Assembly (NCBI GenBank): GCA_025769875.1
Contig: JAGFNK010000238.1
Coordinates: forward strand, 1 to 64,000
Length of the DNA stretch: 64,000 bases
Origin: Russula earlei
Taxonomy: Eukaryota > Basidiomycota > Agaricomycetes > Russulales > Russulaceae
Reading direction: 5' to 3'
Part shown: positions 41,020 to 52,734 of the stretch, piece after piece
How the letters are laid out: each line of letters starts with the position of its first letter
Numbering within the stretch: position 1 is the stretch's first letter
Program-made: the position numbers and the translations under genes
Notes under the pieces: model-generated
Seen by the model: only the letters and a program-made list of their open reading frames with translations
What the model was told of the DNA's origin: nothing
The model's database searches: none

Positions 41020-42140
41020 CCAGTGACTGCTATGCGAACACGGCTTTGTCACCAGTAGGTGCTTTCAACATCCTACGAAGCTCTAAACAGGACGCAATGG
41101 CCAAGTCCAAAGTAAAAGTGACTATGTGTTTTGTATGATGCTAAATAAATAGCCGACAGTGAGGCTGAATGCTTCAAGTGCTCACAATAGGATCTAGGCC
41201 AATCAGGATGTGGTATCAACTTGGCAACAGTGATCATGCTCAACAGGCGAACAATGTCCAGGCCTTGTGATTGGATGCCTCGATGTATGCTTGCAGTAAG
41301 CGAATGGGGATCAGTCTTGCAGAGACTGCAGCGCCGCAACGAGACATTTGTGTGTAGTGTAGCTAAGGATCGCTGTGGAGAGGGTTGAAGTTTGTGTAGG
41401 GAATGGGTATGTTGTGCGTGTATAGAGGGCGTTCGCCCTAGGGAAATGGGTAGGGGACGGGGGCCGCGCGCGAGACGTCAACGCGGAGTGGTTCTATTCT
41501 AATTGCAATTGGCTGGTCTGTCTCTCTTGTCCTTGGTGTACTACATATCGGTCGATAAGGTACGAGGACAGGTAGTTAGGAAAAAGGGAGCGGAAGGTCC
41601 GGAACGCGCGGTGGGGTGTGCGCCTCGGTTTCGAAAATGGTCTCGCGCGTCATCGGCGGTGAGTCGAAAAATACTGTTGGGAGACAGTACGCGAGGAAGA
41701 CGGTTTGGAACGTGAGAGCGACGTGCGCGTTGGCGAAAACGGGGTCGATGTTGGCAGTGGCAGCAAGTCTAGAAAACTTAAACGTAGGTGGCACGTACGC
41801 AGCGTCGAGTCAGAAGAGGTGGGCTACACAGTAACGCCGTTCGAAGACAGACGAGGGATCGAATGGATTGGTGACACGTGTGAATCGATGAATATGGCAG
41901 TCATCCCACACCCACGTTCTGCCGACAAGCCGAATCGCCACTTGTGGGGCAATCCACCCTTGTGGGTGGGTCTGTCTTATAGTCAGATACTTGGACCTCT
42001 TACGCACAGTTATTGAGTGGATCTATGTTTCGTCAGCTTAGGCATCTTCATTTCTAAGCAGTTCAGCTTCCGGCCTATAAAGAGCCAGTCCTCCACGCCC
42101 CGAAGGGCAGTTGCCAGACGTGAAGACATTCAACCGTATC
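41020..42140. other. Promoter side of the pyridoxal reductase gene
   Basis: The GC content rises from about 41,400. Short frames (60-100 codons) are present without domain character. Confidence 0.5.
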
Positions 42141-43565
42141 ATGACGCACAAGACAGCTAGACTCGGCGGCGCAACCTCTGATGTCGTCCTCGCGAAAGTC
42201 GGGGTAAGCCAATCCTCTCGCCATCCGTGGCCCCCTTTCCGCATCCACTTACTTTTCTACCGCTCGTTCCCCAGCATGGGCTTATGATGATGACCTGGAA
42301 GCCAACTCCCGTCCCGGATGAGGAGGCCTTCGCGGCGATCAAGGCGGGCATCGATGCTCTGCCTCCGGGCGCGAAAATGTTCCTCAACAGCGGTGCGTGG
42401 GCTTCCACTGCGCGTCCTCACCCGCTCGAACTCAGGGCACGTTCTCCTTTAGGCGAGTTCTACGGACAAGGCTTGACCACAGCGAATCTCGAGCTGGTCG
42501 CTCGCTTCTTTGAGAAGCACCCCGAGTACGCAGAGCGCACCTTCCTCTCCGTAAAGGGTGGACTGCGTCCCGGCCAGATAGTCACGGACGGGAGCAGAGA
42601 GAACCTCCGCAGGAGCGTCGATGACATCCTCAAAGCCTTGCGTGGAACGAAGAAGCTCGATCTATTCCAGCCCGCCCGGCGCGACCAGAACTTCGAGATC
42701 GAGCATTATGCGGAGGTGCTCAACGAACTGGTGAAAGAAGGAAAGTTCGACTATATCGGCTTGTCCGAAGTCGGCGCCGAGACCATCCGCCGCGCTCACA
42801 AGGTGCGAGGCATTTTTTGGACCAGCCGTGTGGTTTCTTATGCGACGGGTTAGATTGCGCCCGTCGCGGCGGTCGAGATCGAAGTAAGCCTCCAGGCCTA
42901 CGAGCGGCAAACAAAAGATGGTGAGCACTGGCAGCCTTTCCGGAAGGGCCTGTTGATGATCCTTGGTTCAGTGATTGCCACTTGCAAAGAGCTGGGCATC
43001 ACCCTCATCGCCTATTCGTACGCATCTCTCGCGCGCGCAGACAATCCTTCCCTTCTGACCCGCCGCAGCCCGCTGGGTCGTGGATTGCTCACCGGTCATA
43101 TCAAAAGCGCTCAGGACTTTGAAGAGGGCGATTTCAGGCGCAATTATAGTCGTTTCCAGGATGCCGTACGTGCTCTCTCACTCTGCACGCCCCCCTCTTT
43201 GACGCAGTGACCGGCCTCAGAACATTGGACACAACCTCCAGCTCGTAGACGGTCTGTCGGCCGTCGCGAATCGCAAGGGCATCACTGTCGCCCAGCTTAG
43301 TATCGCGTGGGTTGGCGCGCTTGGCGACCATGTCATCCCGCTTCCCGGGTCCTCGTGAGTTCATGATCATCGCCTCTCGAGTCCCCAGTCATGACCCATG
43401 CGCCGCAGCAATGTTAAACGTACTTTGGAGAACTTGCAAGCCGGGGACGTCGAGCTGACGGCCGAGGACCTGGCCGAGATTTCGGAACTCTTGGAGAAGT
43501 ACCCGAGGAAGGGTGCGCGATACGTAGACGGCCTGACGGAACAGCAGTTGCATCTCTGGGGGTGA
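42141..43565 (+). CDS. Pyridoxal reductase-type aldo/keto reductase
   Basis: Seven exons: 42141-42203, 42275-42392, 42453-42802, 42854-42920, 42972-43165, 43221-43354 and 43409-43565. The product starts MTHKTARLGG. It contains HGLMMMTWKPTPVPDEEAF, NSGEFYGQGL (catalytic Tyr), TFLSVKGGL (catalytic Lys), LSEVGAETIRRAHK and IAYSYASLARA. It continues with SPLGRGLLTGHIKS and QLSIAWVGALGDHVIPLPGS and ends with EISELLEKYP. This pattern is the Plr1/AKR8 group, which reduces pyridoxal to pyridoxine with NADPH in the cytosol. The usual LFECAR motif is LFQPARRD here. All introns are 51-71 nt with GT-AG ends. The locus sits between two inverted pseudogene copies. Confidence 0.88.
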
Positions 43566-44459
43566 ACTTTTGAGTTGGAAAAGTGTGGTTTTTTGGTCAG
43601 AGAATACACGGATTTGTCCTCCATTCGTCGCGACCTCTCAACCTCTGTGACGTTCAGCCTCCCGCACCCGCCTTACTACAAACCCTTCCCGCAAGCTGTT
43701 TGCAACTCTCGGTGGCACACCGAAGACAAATGCAGTCTTTATGTCTTGCTCCTCAGCATGAGATTATTTGAGATCCGCTTGGTGAGCGGCTACATCAGTG
43801 ATAGATATGAGCTGAACAACGAAACGCAGATCACCTCACCCGCCGCGATTCTCGGAGACGCCGCGTTCTCGATCACGTGCCATATACCCCTGAGTGTGTG
43901 ACCGACCTCGACCGCGAGACGATGACCTCAACTGAACAGAACGGTGCTGACTTGTGCCGCGATTATCCCATCGCAGCGTTGTCAAAATGTGAAACCCGTA
44001 GGCAGATCCCACTCCCGCGTCAAATGAATTAGTCGGCAGGCACGGCGATCAAATTGACGAACGACATCTCCAGACACGTGTCACGTGATATGACGTACAA
44101 TGAAATTGCAGCGTAATCAGATCGAGATACCCCGCCTCGGCTCGGCTTGGAAAATGAACTTAATAGGCCTTCGTTGCCTTGGCCATCGTGTCCTGCCTGT
44201 TTACAGCTTCGTAAGATGGTTGAAAGCACCTACAGGTGACGAAGCCGCGTTCGCATAGCAAGAATGGAAAGGATTCAATTGATGCTGATTCGAGAGTTAC
44301 TGGCACCCGGGTTACTTGTTTTCAGAGTCTTCACTACTCTGCGTTTTATCGAACTTGATCGCATTCATCCTGACTTGGATGGCCGACGGCAAAAACGGAG
44401 GACAATTCAGATATGGAGGTATATGCACATGGTATAGTATAGTAAAGTCACGGCGCCGT
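43566..44459. other. Intergenic, no supported gene
   Basis: Only short overlapping frames. It ends at the right arm of the inverted duplication. Confidence 0.5.
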
Positions 44460-45290
44460 AACAAGTCAGGGGCTGAGCGCTGAGGCGCTGATAATGCCCT
44501 TTGCAGATGTCAGGGGTCCATACCCCCCTGCCCCATTGCTACGTTCACCACCCATGTCATCCAAGCTACCTGTCTGAACTCCACTTTCAATATATTGGCT
44601 ACACTCGCAACTTCTGAGAACATTACGGTCCGCAATCACTCGAGAAGTGTATGCAGATTTTGGGACTTGCTCCATACACCCCGGCTTGCTCTACACGTCA
44701 CATCCATCGAAAGTATGTATCGATGGCAGCGAGCCATCCATCTTGATGTTGTGCACGGCACTGATAGAACACTCACAGACCAGTCTTGGACCAAGGCAGA
44801 ATTGAGGGGTTTGATTTGTACTCTGCCGAGGCAGTATAACGTTGCTGATGGCTACAAAACAGTCTGAGGACGTTGCATTCCCCTTCGATCGGGTTCCTGG
44901 ACTGAAAATGCTTGTGTTGTTCTTTGATCCGCGGTATTGTGTCTTTCCGCCCTGACAGTTAGTTAGTTGCGCACGGGACATCTATCCCCATCAATGGGAT
45001 ATCTTTTCTGCCCTGGGGATGAGTGAAAAGCGATGTCCAGAACTGCAATCTCTAACAGTCCACATCTGGGTTGCCGATTGGACTTGCCACGACCTCTACC
45101 GGACCACATCCATCTTGTGTCTCATCCCAACGTTACGACATTTAAATGCTTCCTTACCCAGCTACCCAGATCCCTCAAACGATTCCATACAATTCTGGAT
45201 CGACATCATGAGGGAAAATATGTGGCAAACGTCGAGTCGCTCGTAATAATCACAAATCAAGGAGACAAACAAATGCAATGTCTTAACCCC
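44460..45290 (+). pseudogene. Decayed F-box/LRR-like fragment, right inverted copy
   Basis: Plus-strand pieces include KVCIDGSEPSILMLCTAL, FDRVPGLKMLVLFFDPRY, QWDIFSALGMSEKRCPELQ and SNDSIQFWIDIMRENMW. It keeps CpG sites lost in the left copy and has fewer stops, but it is still broken near 44810 and 44955. It may be the closer relative of the source gene. Confidence 0.6.
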
Positions 45291-45981
45291 TCGCTTTACG
45301 AAAAACCCAATGAGCCTGCCTGTATCAAGCGACCTTCACTCATGAAGCGGCGGTGTTTGTGATGGTTCGGTTAGATAACGACGACCCCCAGGAAGCCGGT
45401 TCGGTACTGCGGAACAGATACTAAGAAAACAGAGGTTGCGAAGCAGCGTGGATGACGTTTCGGAGATACCCCGGACGCCCTTGGAGCGGGGGATATCGCG
45501 CTGCGAGAGGAAATGAGTTGCCTTCTCAAATGGAACCGCGAGGCATACCGGATCGTCGGCCATCTTTTTCCGTTGTTGGAAAGTCCTGGCGACCGTTTTG
45601 ATCCCTCCAGGCACTGCACTGTTGGGACTCTGACAGCTTTGTGGAGACCCATCAGGATATGGAACCCGGAACTCCACATCCACAGGAATCTGTCAGGCGT
45701 TACATGGGAGAAATGTAAGTTTGACAAGTTAGACGCAAGCTGGGGATGGACACGAGCTGAAAGAGGGGTAGAGATGCACGAGGAGGAGGAGCGGGAAGAG
45801 TGGGCAACTAATCATTTGGTTGGGAGGACGAGAGAGGTGTTGAGGCCTTGTCGCCTCGGCCGATAGCCGGTTTTCGAAGCCCAGTCACTCTCGTTCCATT
45901 CGCCCACGACGTATAAAAAGGGAATGAAAAGGAAGCCCCACCCACCCGGTGGTCGTGCGTTCGCGCCTCTTCTACTTTGCC
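45291..45981. other. Promoter region of the sugar transporter
   Basis: TATAAAA at about 45912-45918 lies about 65 bp upstream of the ATG, followed by a pyrimidine-rich leader. Overlapping frames on both strands show no domains. Confidence 0.5.
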
Positions 45982-48409
45982 ATGTCCTCCGATACTTCCC
46001 CCGACAAGAGAACTCCTGCTGGGTCCTTCCACGATGAAAAGATTGCCCCGAACGTTCATATCGAAAATGCCTTTACGAACGTCAACGCCAAACTCTCCAA
46101 CCCCCTCGCAGGATTGTCCCACGAACAGCTCATAAACGACGGAGCAGAGTTTGCCAGGGCGCACGGCCTCGCAGACAAAGAAGAACTGTTCAAGAAGGGC
46201 GCCCTCGCGGCGCAAGACCCTCTTGCGTTCGAGAGCATCCCTTACTTTACTGAGGAAGAGAAAAACATCTTTCGGCGAGAATACACACATCGCTGGGACC
46301 AACCCGCTACGTTGTATCACCTCGTCATTCTCTGCTCTGTCGCGGCCGCGGTCCAAGGAGTGAGTCGGTTGGAATAACGTCGTGACTATTTAATCTTATC
46401 TTATCTCATCCAGATGGACGAAGCCGTAATAAACGGCGCAAATCTGTTCTATTCAAAGCAATTCAACATCGATCCCAGCTCGGGGAATCAGAGCAGGAAT
46501 CAGTGGCTCCTCGGCCTCGTCAACTCGGCTCCATACGTAATGTTTCGATAAATGATTGAATCGATGCCCCACCGCTGACTTCCCTCGAGTTATGTTGCGC
46601 CGTCCTTGGTTGCTGGCTCACCGATCCTCTCAACCGCATGTTCGGTCGTCGTGGAACCATCTTTATCTGTGGCCTCCTCTCCTTCCTCACTTGCGTCTGG
46701 CAGGGCTTCACCAACTCATGGGTCCATCTCTTTGCTGCTCGCTTCGTCCTTGGGCTAGGTATTGGCCCCAAGTCCACCACCGTTCCCATTTACGCCGCCG
46801 AATGTACCCCTCCTTCCATCCGAGGTGGCCTCGTCATGATGTGGCAAATGTGGACCGCCTTTGGTATTATGTTGGGCTACGTCGCGGACCTTGCCTTCTT
46901 CAAGATTCCCGACCACGGTAACATTCATGGGCTCAATTGGCGTTTGATGCTTGGATCGGTACCTAATTATCTCAACTCCCCTCACATGCTTCCACTCTAA
47001 CAGCCTATCAAAGGCTGGCGTACCCGCCCTCTTCCTCATAGCACAAGTGTTCTTCTGCCCTGAATCACCGCGTTGGCTCATCTCAAAGGGTCTGTACGTC
47101 GATGCGTTCGACTCGCTACGGCGACTCCGCCGTCACCCTGTGCAAGCTGCTCGAGATCTCTACTGTCAGTCGTTCTCTCTCCTTGTCGCACAACCTCTCA
47201 TCCGCCTTCAGACATTCATGTCCTCCTTGAGGCGGAGAAAGAACTCACCCACGGGAAAAATCGCTATCTTGAATTATTTACCGTTCCCCGCAACCGCCGC
47301 GCGAGTCTTGCTTCCTTCGTCGTTATGTACATGTGAGTCATGCATACGAGGATCCTAGCACGCATCGTCCCGACAAACTATCCTAGGCAGCAGTTCTGCG
47401 GCGTCAACGTTATTGCATACTACTCATCCACAATATTCACGCAGGCCAACTTCACCGAGATTCAGGCCCTCCTTGCCTCCTGGGGCTTTGGTGCCCTGAA
47501 CTTTGCCATGGCACTACCTGCCGTTTATACCATTGACACATTTGGCCGTCGAAATCTTCTACTGGTTACGTTCCCTCTCATGTCACTCTTTTTGCTCATG
47601 ACTGGCTTCGCCTTGTAAGTGCACGCAGGCATCTCGTTTTATCGTTTACTGATGACTACCTGATAGCTGGATTCCAGCAGGGAACACCCGAATCGCAGTC
47701 GTCGCCCTAGGAATCTACTTGTTTGATTGCGCATACTCTCCTGGGGAGGGTCCTGTGCCATTCACATATTCTGCCGAGGCTTTCCCCCTATACATTCGTG
47801 ACATTGGAATGTCATTTGCGACTTCCGTCACGTGGTTCTTGTAAGTCCAAGTCATCCACATTTCTGGCTGGAGGCTGACTCGTTCGCACAGCAACTTCGT
47901 CGTCGCGATGACGTTCCCTCGTCTATTGGGGGCTTTCAAGCCTCAAGGTGCATTTGGATGGTACGCCGCGTGGAACATAGTCGGGTTTTTCGCCATCCTT
48001 CTCTTTGTCCCCGAGACAAAAGCGCTCTCGCTCGAGGAGCTGGACCAAGGTGAGTACTGACCCGAAGCTTTGTTTACATGATATTCACGCACGTTCAGTC
48101 TTCGCCGTGCCAACGTTCACCCATGCCGCATACCAACTCAAGGCGCTGCCGCATAACATCAAGAAGTATTTCTTCCGCATGAAGGTTGACCCTCTCCCTC
48201 CGCTCTACCATTTTGAAAACTGTCGGAGAGAAGCACTACGCCCCCGGCGGCGCTGGACATGCATGAACGTATTTCGGAGTGCGAGCTTCGTCATGATCAT
48301 GAGAAAATTTGGAACCGTATCTGTAGTCTCGGAGATGGAGTATAGGATGACGCTCGTAGCCTCTCGGTCTCGTGTAGTAGGACTCACGTCTTCTGTCTCT
48401 CTGGGCTGA
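45982..48409 (+). CDS. MFS sugar transporter
   Basis: A multi-exon gene with a long cytosolic N-terminus ([36 protein letters not shown]) and then the sugar-porter core. It shows [96 protein letters not shown] and [21 protein letters not shown] and the RxGRR motifs define the family. The clearest intron is 46360-46413; others follow GSVP, LYC, VMYM, GFAL, WFL and LDQ. Substrate is not predictable. The C-terminus is uncertain: the frame reads through to 48407-48409, but a frame one base off would end at 48266 with a compact tail. Confidence 0.88.
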
Positions 48410-49932
48410 GTCCAACTATTGTCATGAAATCGAGGTTCCCGACATTGACGCGCCTGAGATCGAAATATAGAACATCGTTTATTTTACGATCATTTGCGAA
48501 AGTACCTGATCCGAGTCCCTTTGTGTATCAAGTCAAGGAATGCGGTGGGCGCGCACCGAGCAACCGAATCTGGCCGCGACATAATATTATGGCCACCAAA
48601 CCGATCGTCCTCTAGGAAACCATGAGCGCTACAATATACCAATTGGCACATCGGGAGAGGAGCTTTCGATTCGCGCTCGCTTTTTCTCTCTCTCCGTTCT
48701 CTCCTCACCCGTCGGTGTCGGCGTGGCCGTACCACTGGCACGAGTACCATATTCGGCGACGCCCTTGGCCTCTGCAAAGCGGGCGGGAAGAAAGAAAACA
48801 CTTTCGTGCCTCGATAATCCTCAAACTCCTTCGCGGACCGTCAAGCAAGCGGCGTCCATCCATACGGTCGACCTCGATTCCGACTCCCTCGCACTTCCCC
48901 CCACCCCCCCCCCCCCCCCGTCCGGCCCCTTTGCCTTCAGCTCCAAAGTTGTCCCACCGTCTCGATCTTGGCTTCCCCCTCCCTTCTATCTCTCTCTCTC
49001 TGATCAGTGCTCGGCCGATCGGCACGACTCGTGCGTACGCCTGAGCCGGAACCGCACCCTGCACGCCTCGTTATTTTAATATCACTGTATAATGAACGAA
49101 CCTCGGACGTCCCATCCCTCCCGCCTGGGATTGCCTTGCCCCTGGCCGCGCGGTGCCGCACGCACGGGCATGCCCGGGGCTGGGGAGGAACACAAACACG
49201 GCACGGAGCCTCCATAGAACACGTGCTGGCAGGGTGAGTGACCACATATACGATACGAGTGCAGAATGCTGAGGAGGGCGATTACATCAGCTTCCGCAGT
49301 CTGTGGATTGGCGTCCTGGTCTGGCCGACGAGCGATGCGCGATAAAATTTTTGAGTTGGATCCCGAAAGGCCTCATCAAGAGCATCCGATCCCCAGTGGT
49401 AAATTGACTTTTCGGGGGGGGGGAATTGTCAGGAATTATCACACACTAGATGCTCTGGTTTCCCCTGATTGCTGGTAATCGATATGAAACATGATTTTTC
49501 TTATTCTGTCCCTCTGGAGTTTACATACCCGTCACTTTTGTAATTTCTCTGACTGCCGTCCGGTGGTTGTAAAGGGATGGTAACGATATGTGCGCTGGGC
49601 CCCGACGGAGGCCAGTGACAATGCATTGTTTTGCTTGCTTCTTCTGTCATGCTTTGGCGCGCGAGGCAATCAGCTACCGCAACGATCGGATATCGTCCGC
49701 CGCGTACAGAACAACCTGTAGGGCGCAGGAAGATTAGGTGTATTGCATTGCATGGTCGGTGAAAAGATCGAGCGAATGGGAGTGCACAAGATACAAATTT
49801 AGGCTAGGTAAAAGATACACTCAGGTCATTCGTTCCACGTTGGAAGGCCAGTGCGGTGCAACCGACGTTCGAGTCCTCCCGTCGTGCGTTGCACGGCGTG
49901 AGGAGAGTACCGCCGCAATCCAATCGACGATG
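48410..49932. other. Intergenic, no supported gene
   Basis: GC-rich stretch with a C13 run near 48904 and a G9 run near 49420. Overlapping frames on both strands around 48490-49245 reflect base composition only. Confidence 0.45.
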
Positions 49933-51687
49933 TCATGAACAATCACGAGCCGGAGCGTCCCAGTTCCACACTTCGTTGATCCACTGTTCCATATCTACCT
50001 TTTTCTTGCTCGCCTTTGAGAACCAGGCATGGGCAAGCATGTCACGCGGTATTGGACGTGCACCGGGATCCTTCGTTAGCCTATGAAGAACGCTAAGCAC
50101 CAGGGAGAGGCGACAGGCGTAAAAAGCGAGACTTACGACAGCGCGATGAAATCCTTCATAGCGTCGCTCCACGGTGCGTCGAGGTCGGGCTCATCTTCCA
50201 GCCCCGGTGGCTGCGACGTGATATCAGTACCAGACGGACGTGAATCTCGGCAAATCGAAAGCCGGGCCCACCTCGCTGGTTGTGACGTGCATGATGAGGT
50301 CCACAGGCGCGAGATCGCCTGGGTACGGGAAACGGTTTTGAACGAGCTCGAGGATGGAAAGCCCCGTCGACCATACATCCGCACAGATGGTGTACTCCCT
50401 CCCCATGATGCGTTCGGGCTAGGGTGGCCAGACGGCAAGCGATCAGCCAAGTGCGGGTTCTCACAGCGACCATTCGCACCGCCATGTACTTTGTCGTCCC
50501 CGTGAAGGTGCCCGCGCGGGAGCCGATGAGCTCGCCGGAAACGCCAAAATCGCAAAGCTTGACTGCGCCCTGTCGTGAGAGGAGGATGTTCGATGGCTTG
50601 ATGTCCCGATGGATGACCTTCTTGAAGTGCAAGTAAGCCAGGCCTTCCAGCACCTGCCAAGCGGGTTCCCGATCCACAGATCACGGTGAGGAAGGAAAGA
50701 AGGAGGGAAGGAAGGAAGGAAGGAAGGAAGGAAGGAAGGAAAGGGCAAACGAAATCCACGCACTTCCTCCGCCAACACTCGCGCGACCTTCTCTCCCACG
50801 CGGCCCTTCCTCCGTCGGATCTGCTCCCCGACGGTGGCCAGGCTCTTTCCCTCGCACAGCTCCATCATCAGCTTGACCTCGCTGTTCGACGGCGACATGT
50901 ACGCGCCGTAAAAACGGACCACGTTCGTGTGCCTGAGGCCGGAGAGGAACGCGAGCTCGCGCACGAGCTGCTTCAGCGGGCCCTCGTGCGTGATGATCGT
51001 CTTGCGCGCGAACCGGCGGCCCGTCCGCTTGTCCCGCACCGCCTCCACCGCGCCGCTCGCCCCTTCCCCGAGCACGGCGACGACGTCCAGCACGCCGTCG
51101 GACCAGGAGTCTCGCGCGCCCGCGCCGGCGCCCGGTCCATCGCCGTCTCCCGACGACCCATTTTCGTTCCGCGCGGCCGCAGACGACGAGGCGGCGGGCG
51201 AGGGCGGCTGGGCGTCGATGCGGCGCACGAGCTGGCGCAGGTCCGTCAGGGAGACGATCTTCGAGATCGAGCGGGGCGTGATGGGCAGGGCCGGCTGGGC
51301 GGTGCGTTGGTCGTCCTGGACCTTGCTCGTCGTCGGCGACCGCGCCACGGGCGAGCTCACGAGCCCGCTCCGCGCTTCGAGATCCGCCGGCGCCGCCGTC
51401 GCCGTCGCCGCGGCGGCTGCGCGTGCCCGGCCCGCCGGGCCATCGGGCGAGCGCGATGGGTTCGAGGTGTACGGTGTGCTCCCGGGGATGAGATTCAGCG
51501 TCAAGGATGGGCGGTGGCCGGTCGTGGCCGATGTCGCGCGCGTCAACGGCACGGGCGGAGACAGGTCGACCGACGGCGCCAAACGGTCCGGGATCTCACC
51601 CGGTAGCGCGGGCCCTGAGGACACGCCGCTCGAGGATCTTTGGAGCGTGCGGGGGCCTGCGGGCTTTGGGGGTGGAAGGGAATTCAT
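49933..51687 (-). CDS. MAP kinase kinase, Mkk1/Mkk2 (Pek1) type
   Basis: An N-terminal disordered region of about 200 residues ([19 protein letters not shown] onward, Pro/Ser/Ala-rich) precedes the kinase domain. Catalytic motifs are [11 protein letters not shown] (glycine loop), FARKTI (ATP Lys), [41 protein letters not shown] (DFG and activation segment) and [18 protein letters not shown]. The C-terminus has [21 protein letters not shown] and KDPGARPIP. The activation loop and [10 protein letters not shown] signature point to the cell-wall-integrity MAPKK acting on an Slt2-type MAPK. Four introns split the catalytic half; the first holds a long CCTT repeat on the sense strand. The last residues are [11 protein letters not shown]. 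Confidence 0.88.
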
Positions 51688-52734
51688 CGTGGATGTGCTT
51701 TTGCGGTAGGTTCGGTCGGTGAGGCACGCCAAGCACCCAAATGATGAAGATGTTTGATGCTGGCACACGTGTCGGGGGGGTTTGCGGGTGGTTGGTTGGT
51801 TAGTGATTGACCCTGGGGGCGGCGAGCTAAGGATGTAACATACCAAGCCTGGGTCTACTTTCGCCTTCACGACAACGGGGGGGGGGGGGGCTTATGCTGG
51901 TCTAGCCCCTAGAAGGCTTATATACTAGCGCGGCGCACCGTGACATGGGTTGTCATAAGGCCGAGGTGCCTGATTGCGGGCGAGACCCTTCACGCGGTGC
52001 TAACTTCAGAAAGACATGACATGGAAACGCGCGGTAACTTTCGTTGAAAAAATGTAAATGCGTTTTTGTTCCAGAAGTTTCAGGGCGTGCCACAAAGAGG
52101 TTGTGTTGTGTGTCCAAGTCGCGAATTTGAGTCATCATACAGCGCGCACGCAACACAGACAGTCCGGTCATGGCAAGATGCGAAGAGCGCGACGCTTCTC
52201 GAGGGTCCCCATTAAATCAATGTCTTACGCATTTGCATGCTCGCTCCGCAGTCTCTCAACGGCGCCCAGGTTTTCAGGTGTTGTGCAGGAGAAGAGCGAT
52301 GCCCGCAATTCCCCCCCCCCACATCATGCGCGATATGCGCGGGCTGTAGTCCCCCCTAAGAACCGCCACGTCCCAGTCATCGAGCAGCACGAGAGCTCAT
52401 GACTTGGCCAATAGTGCCTGTTTTGTATGGGAGGCGAGCGAAGTCATTATTCAGACATTAACGGCATCATGAAGGCCTTAGCCGCTCGGTGGCGACCCGC
52501 GCTCGCGTCGGAGGAAGGCTCGTTGTACGAGCGTTCCAAAACAAGGTTGCATTCCTCGTTACACATTAAATGATACAATGCCGGGTGCCCAAGGATGCGC
52601 CGCTGCATGTGCACCGAGAACGTTGACATGTTAGATGTCACCAAGTCTACAACGCGCAAAGCGCATACCTCACGCCCACAACCACGGCAACCATCGAGGT
52701 CCGGCGTTTTCTTCTGAAAGATCTGAATGCTGAT
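51688..52734. other. Promoter of the MAPKK and 3' flank of the Med1-like gene
   Basis: Contains a G14-like run near 51879-51892 (C run on the MAPKK sense strand) and a C9 run near 52311. No gene. Confidence 0.5.

Noticed and set aside
50686..51606. 306-codon plus-strand Arg-rich frame opposite the MAPKK
   Set aside because: Antisense of a GC-rich coding region; compositional artefact.
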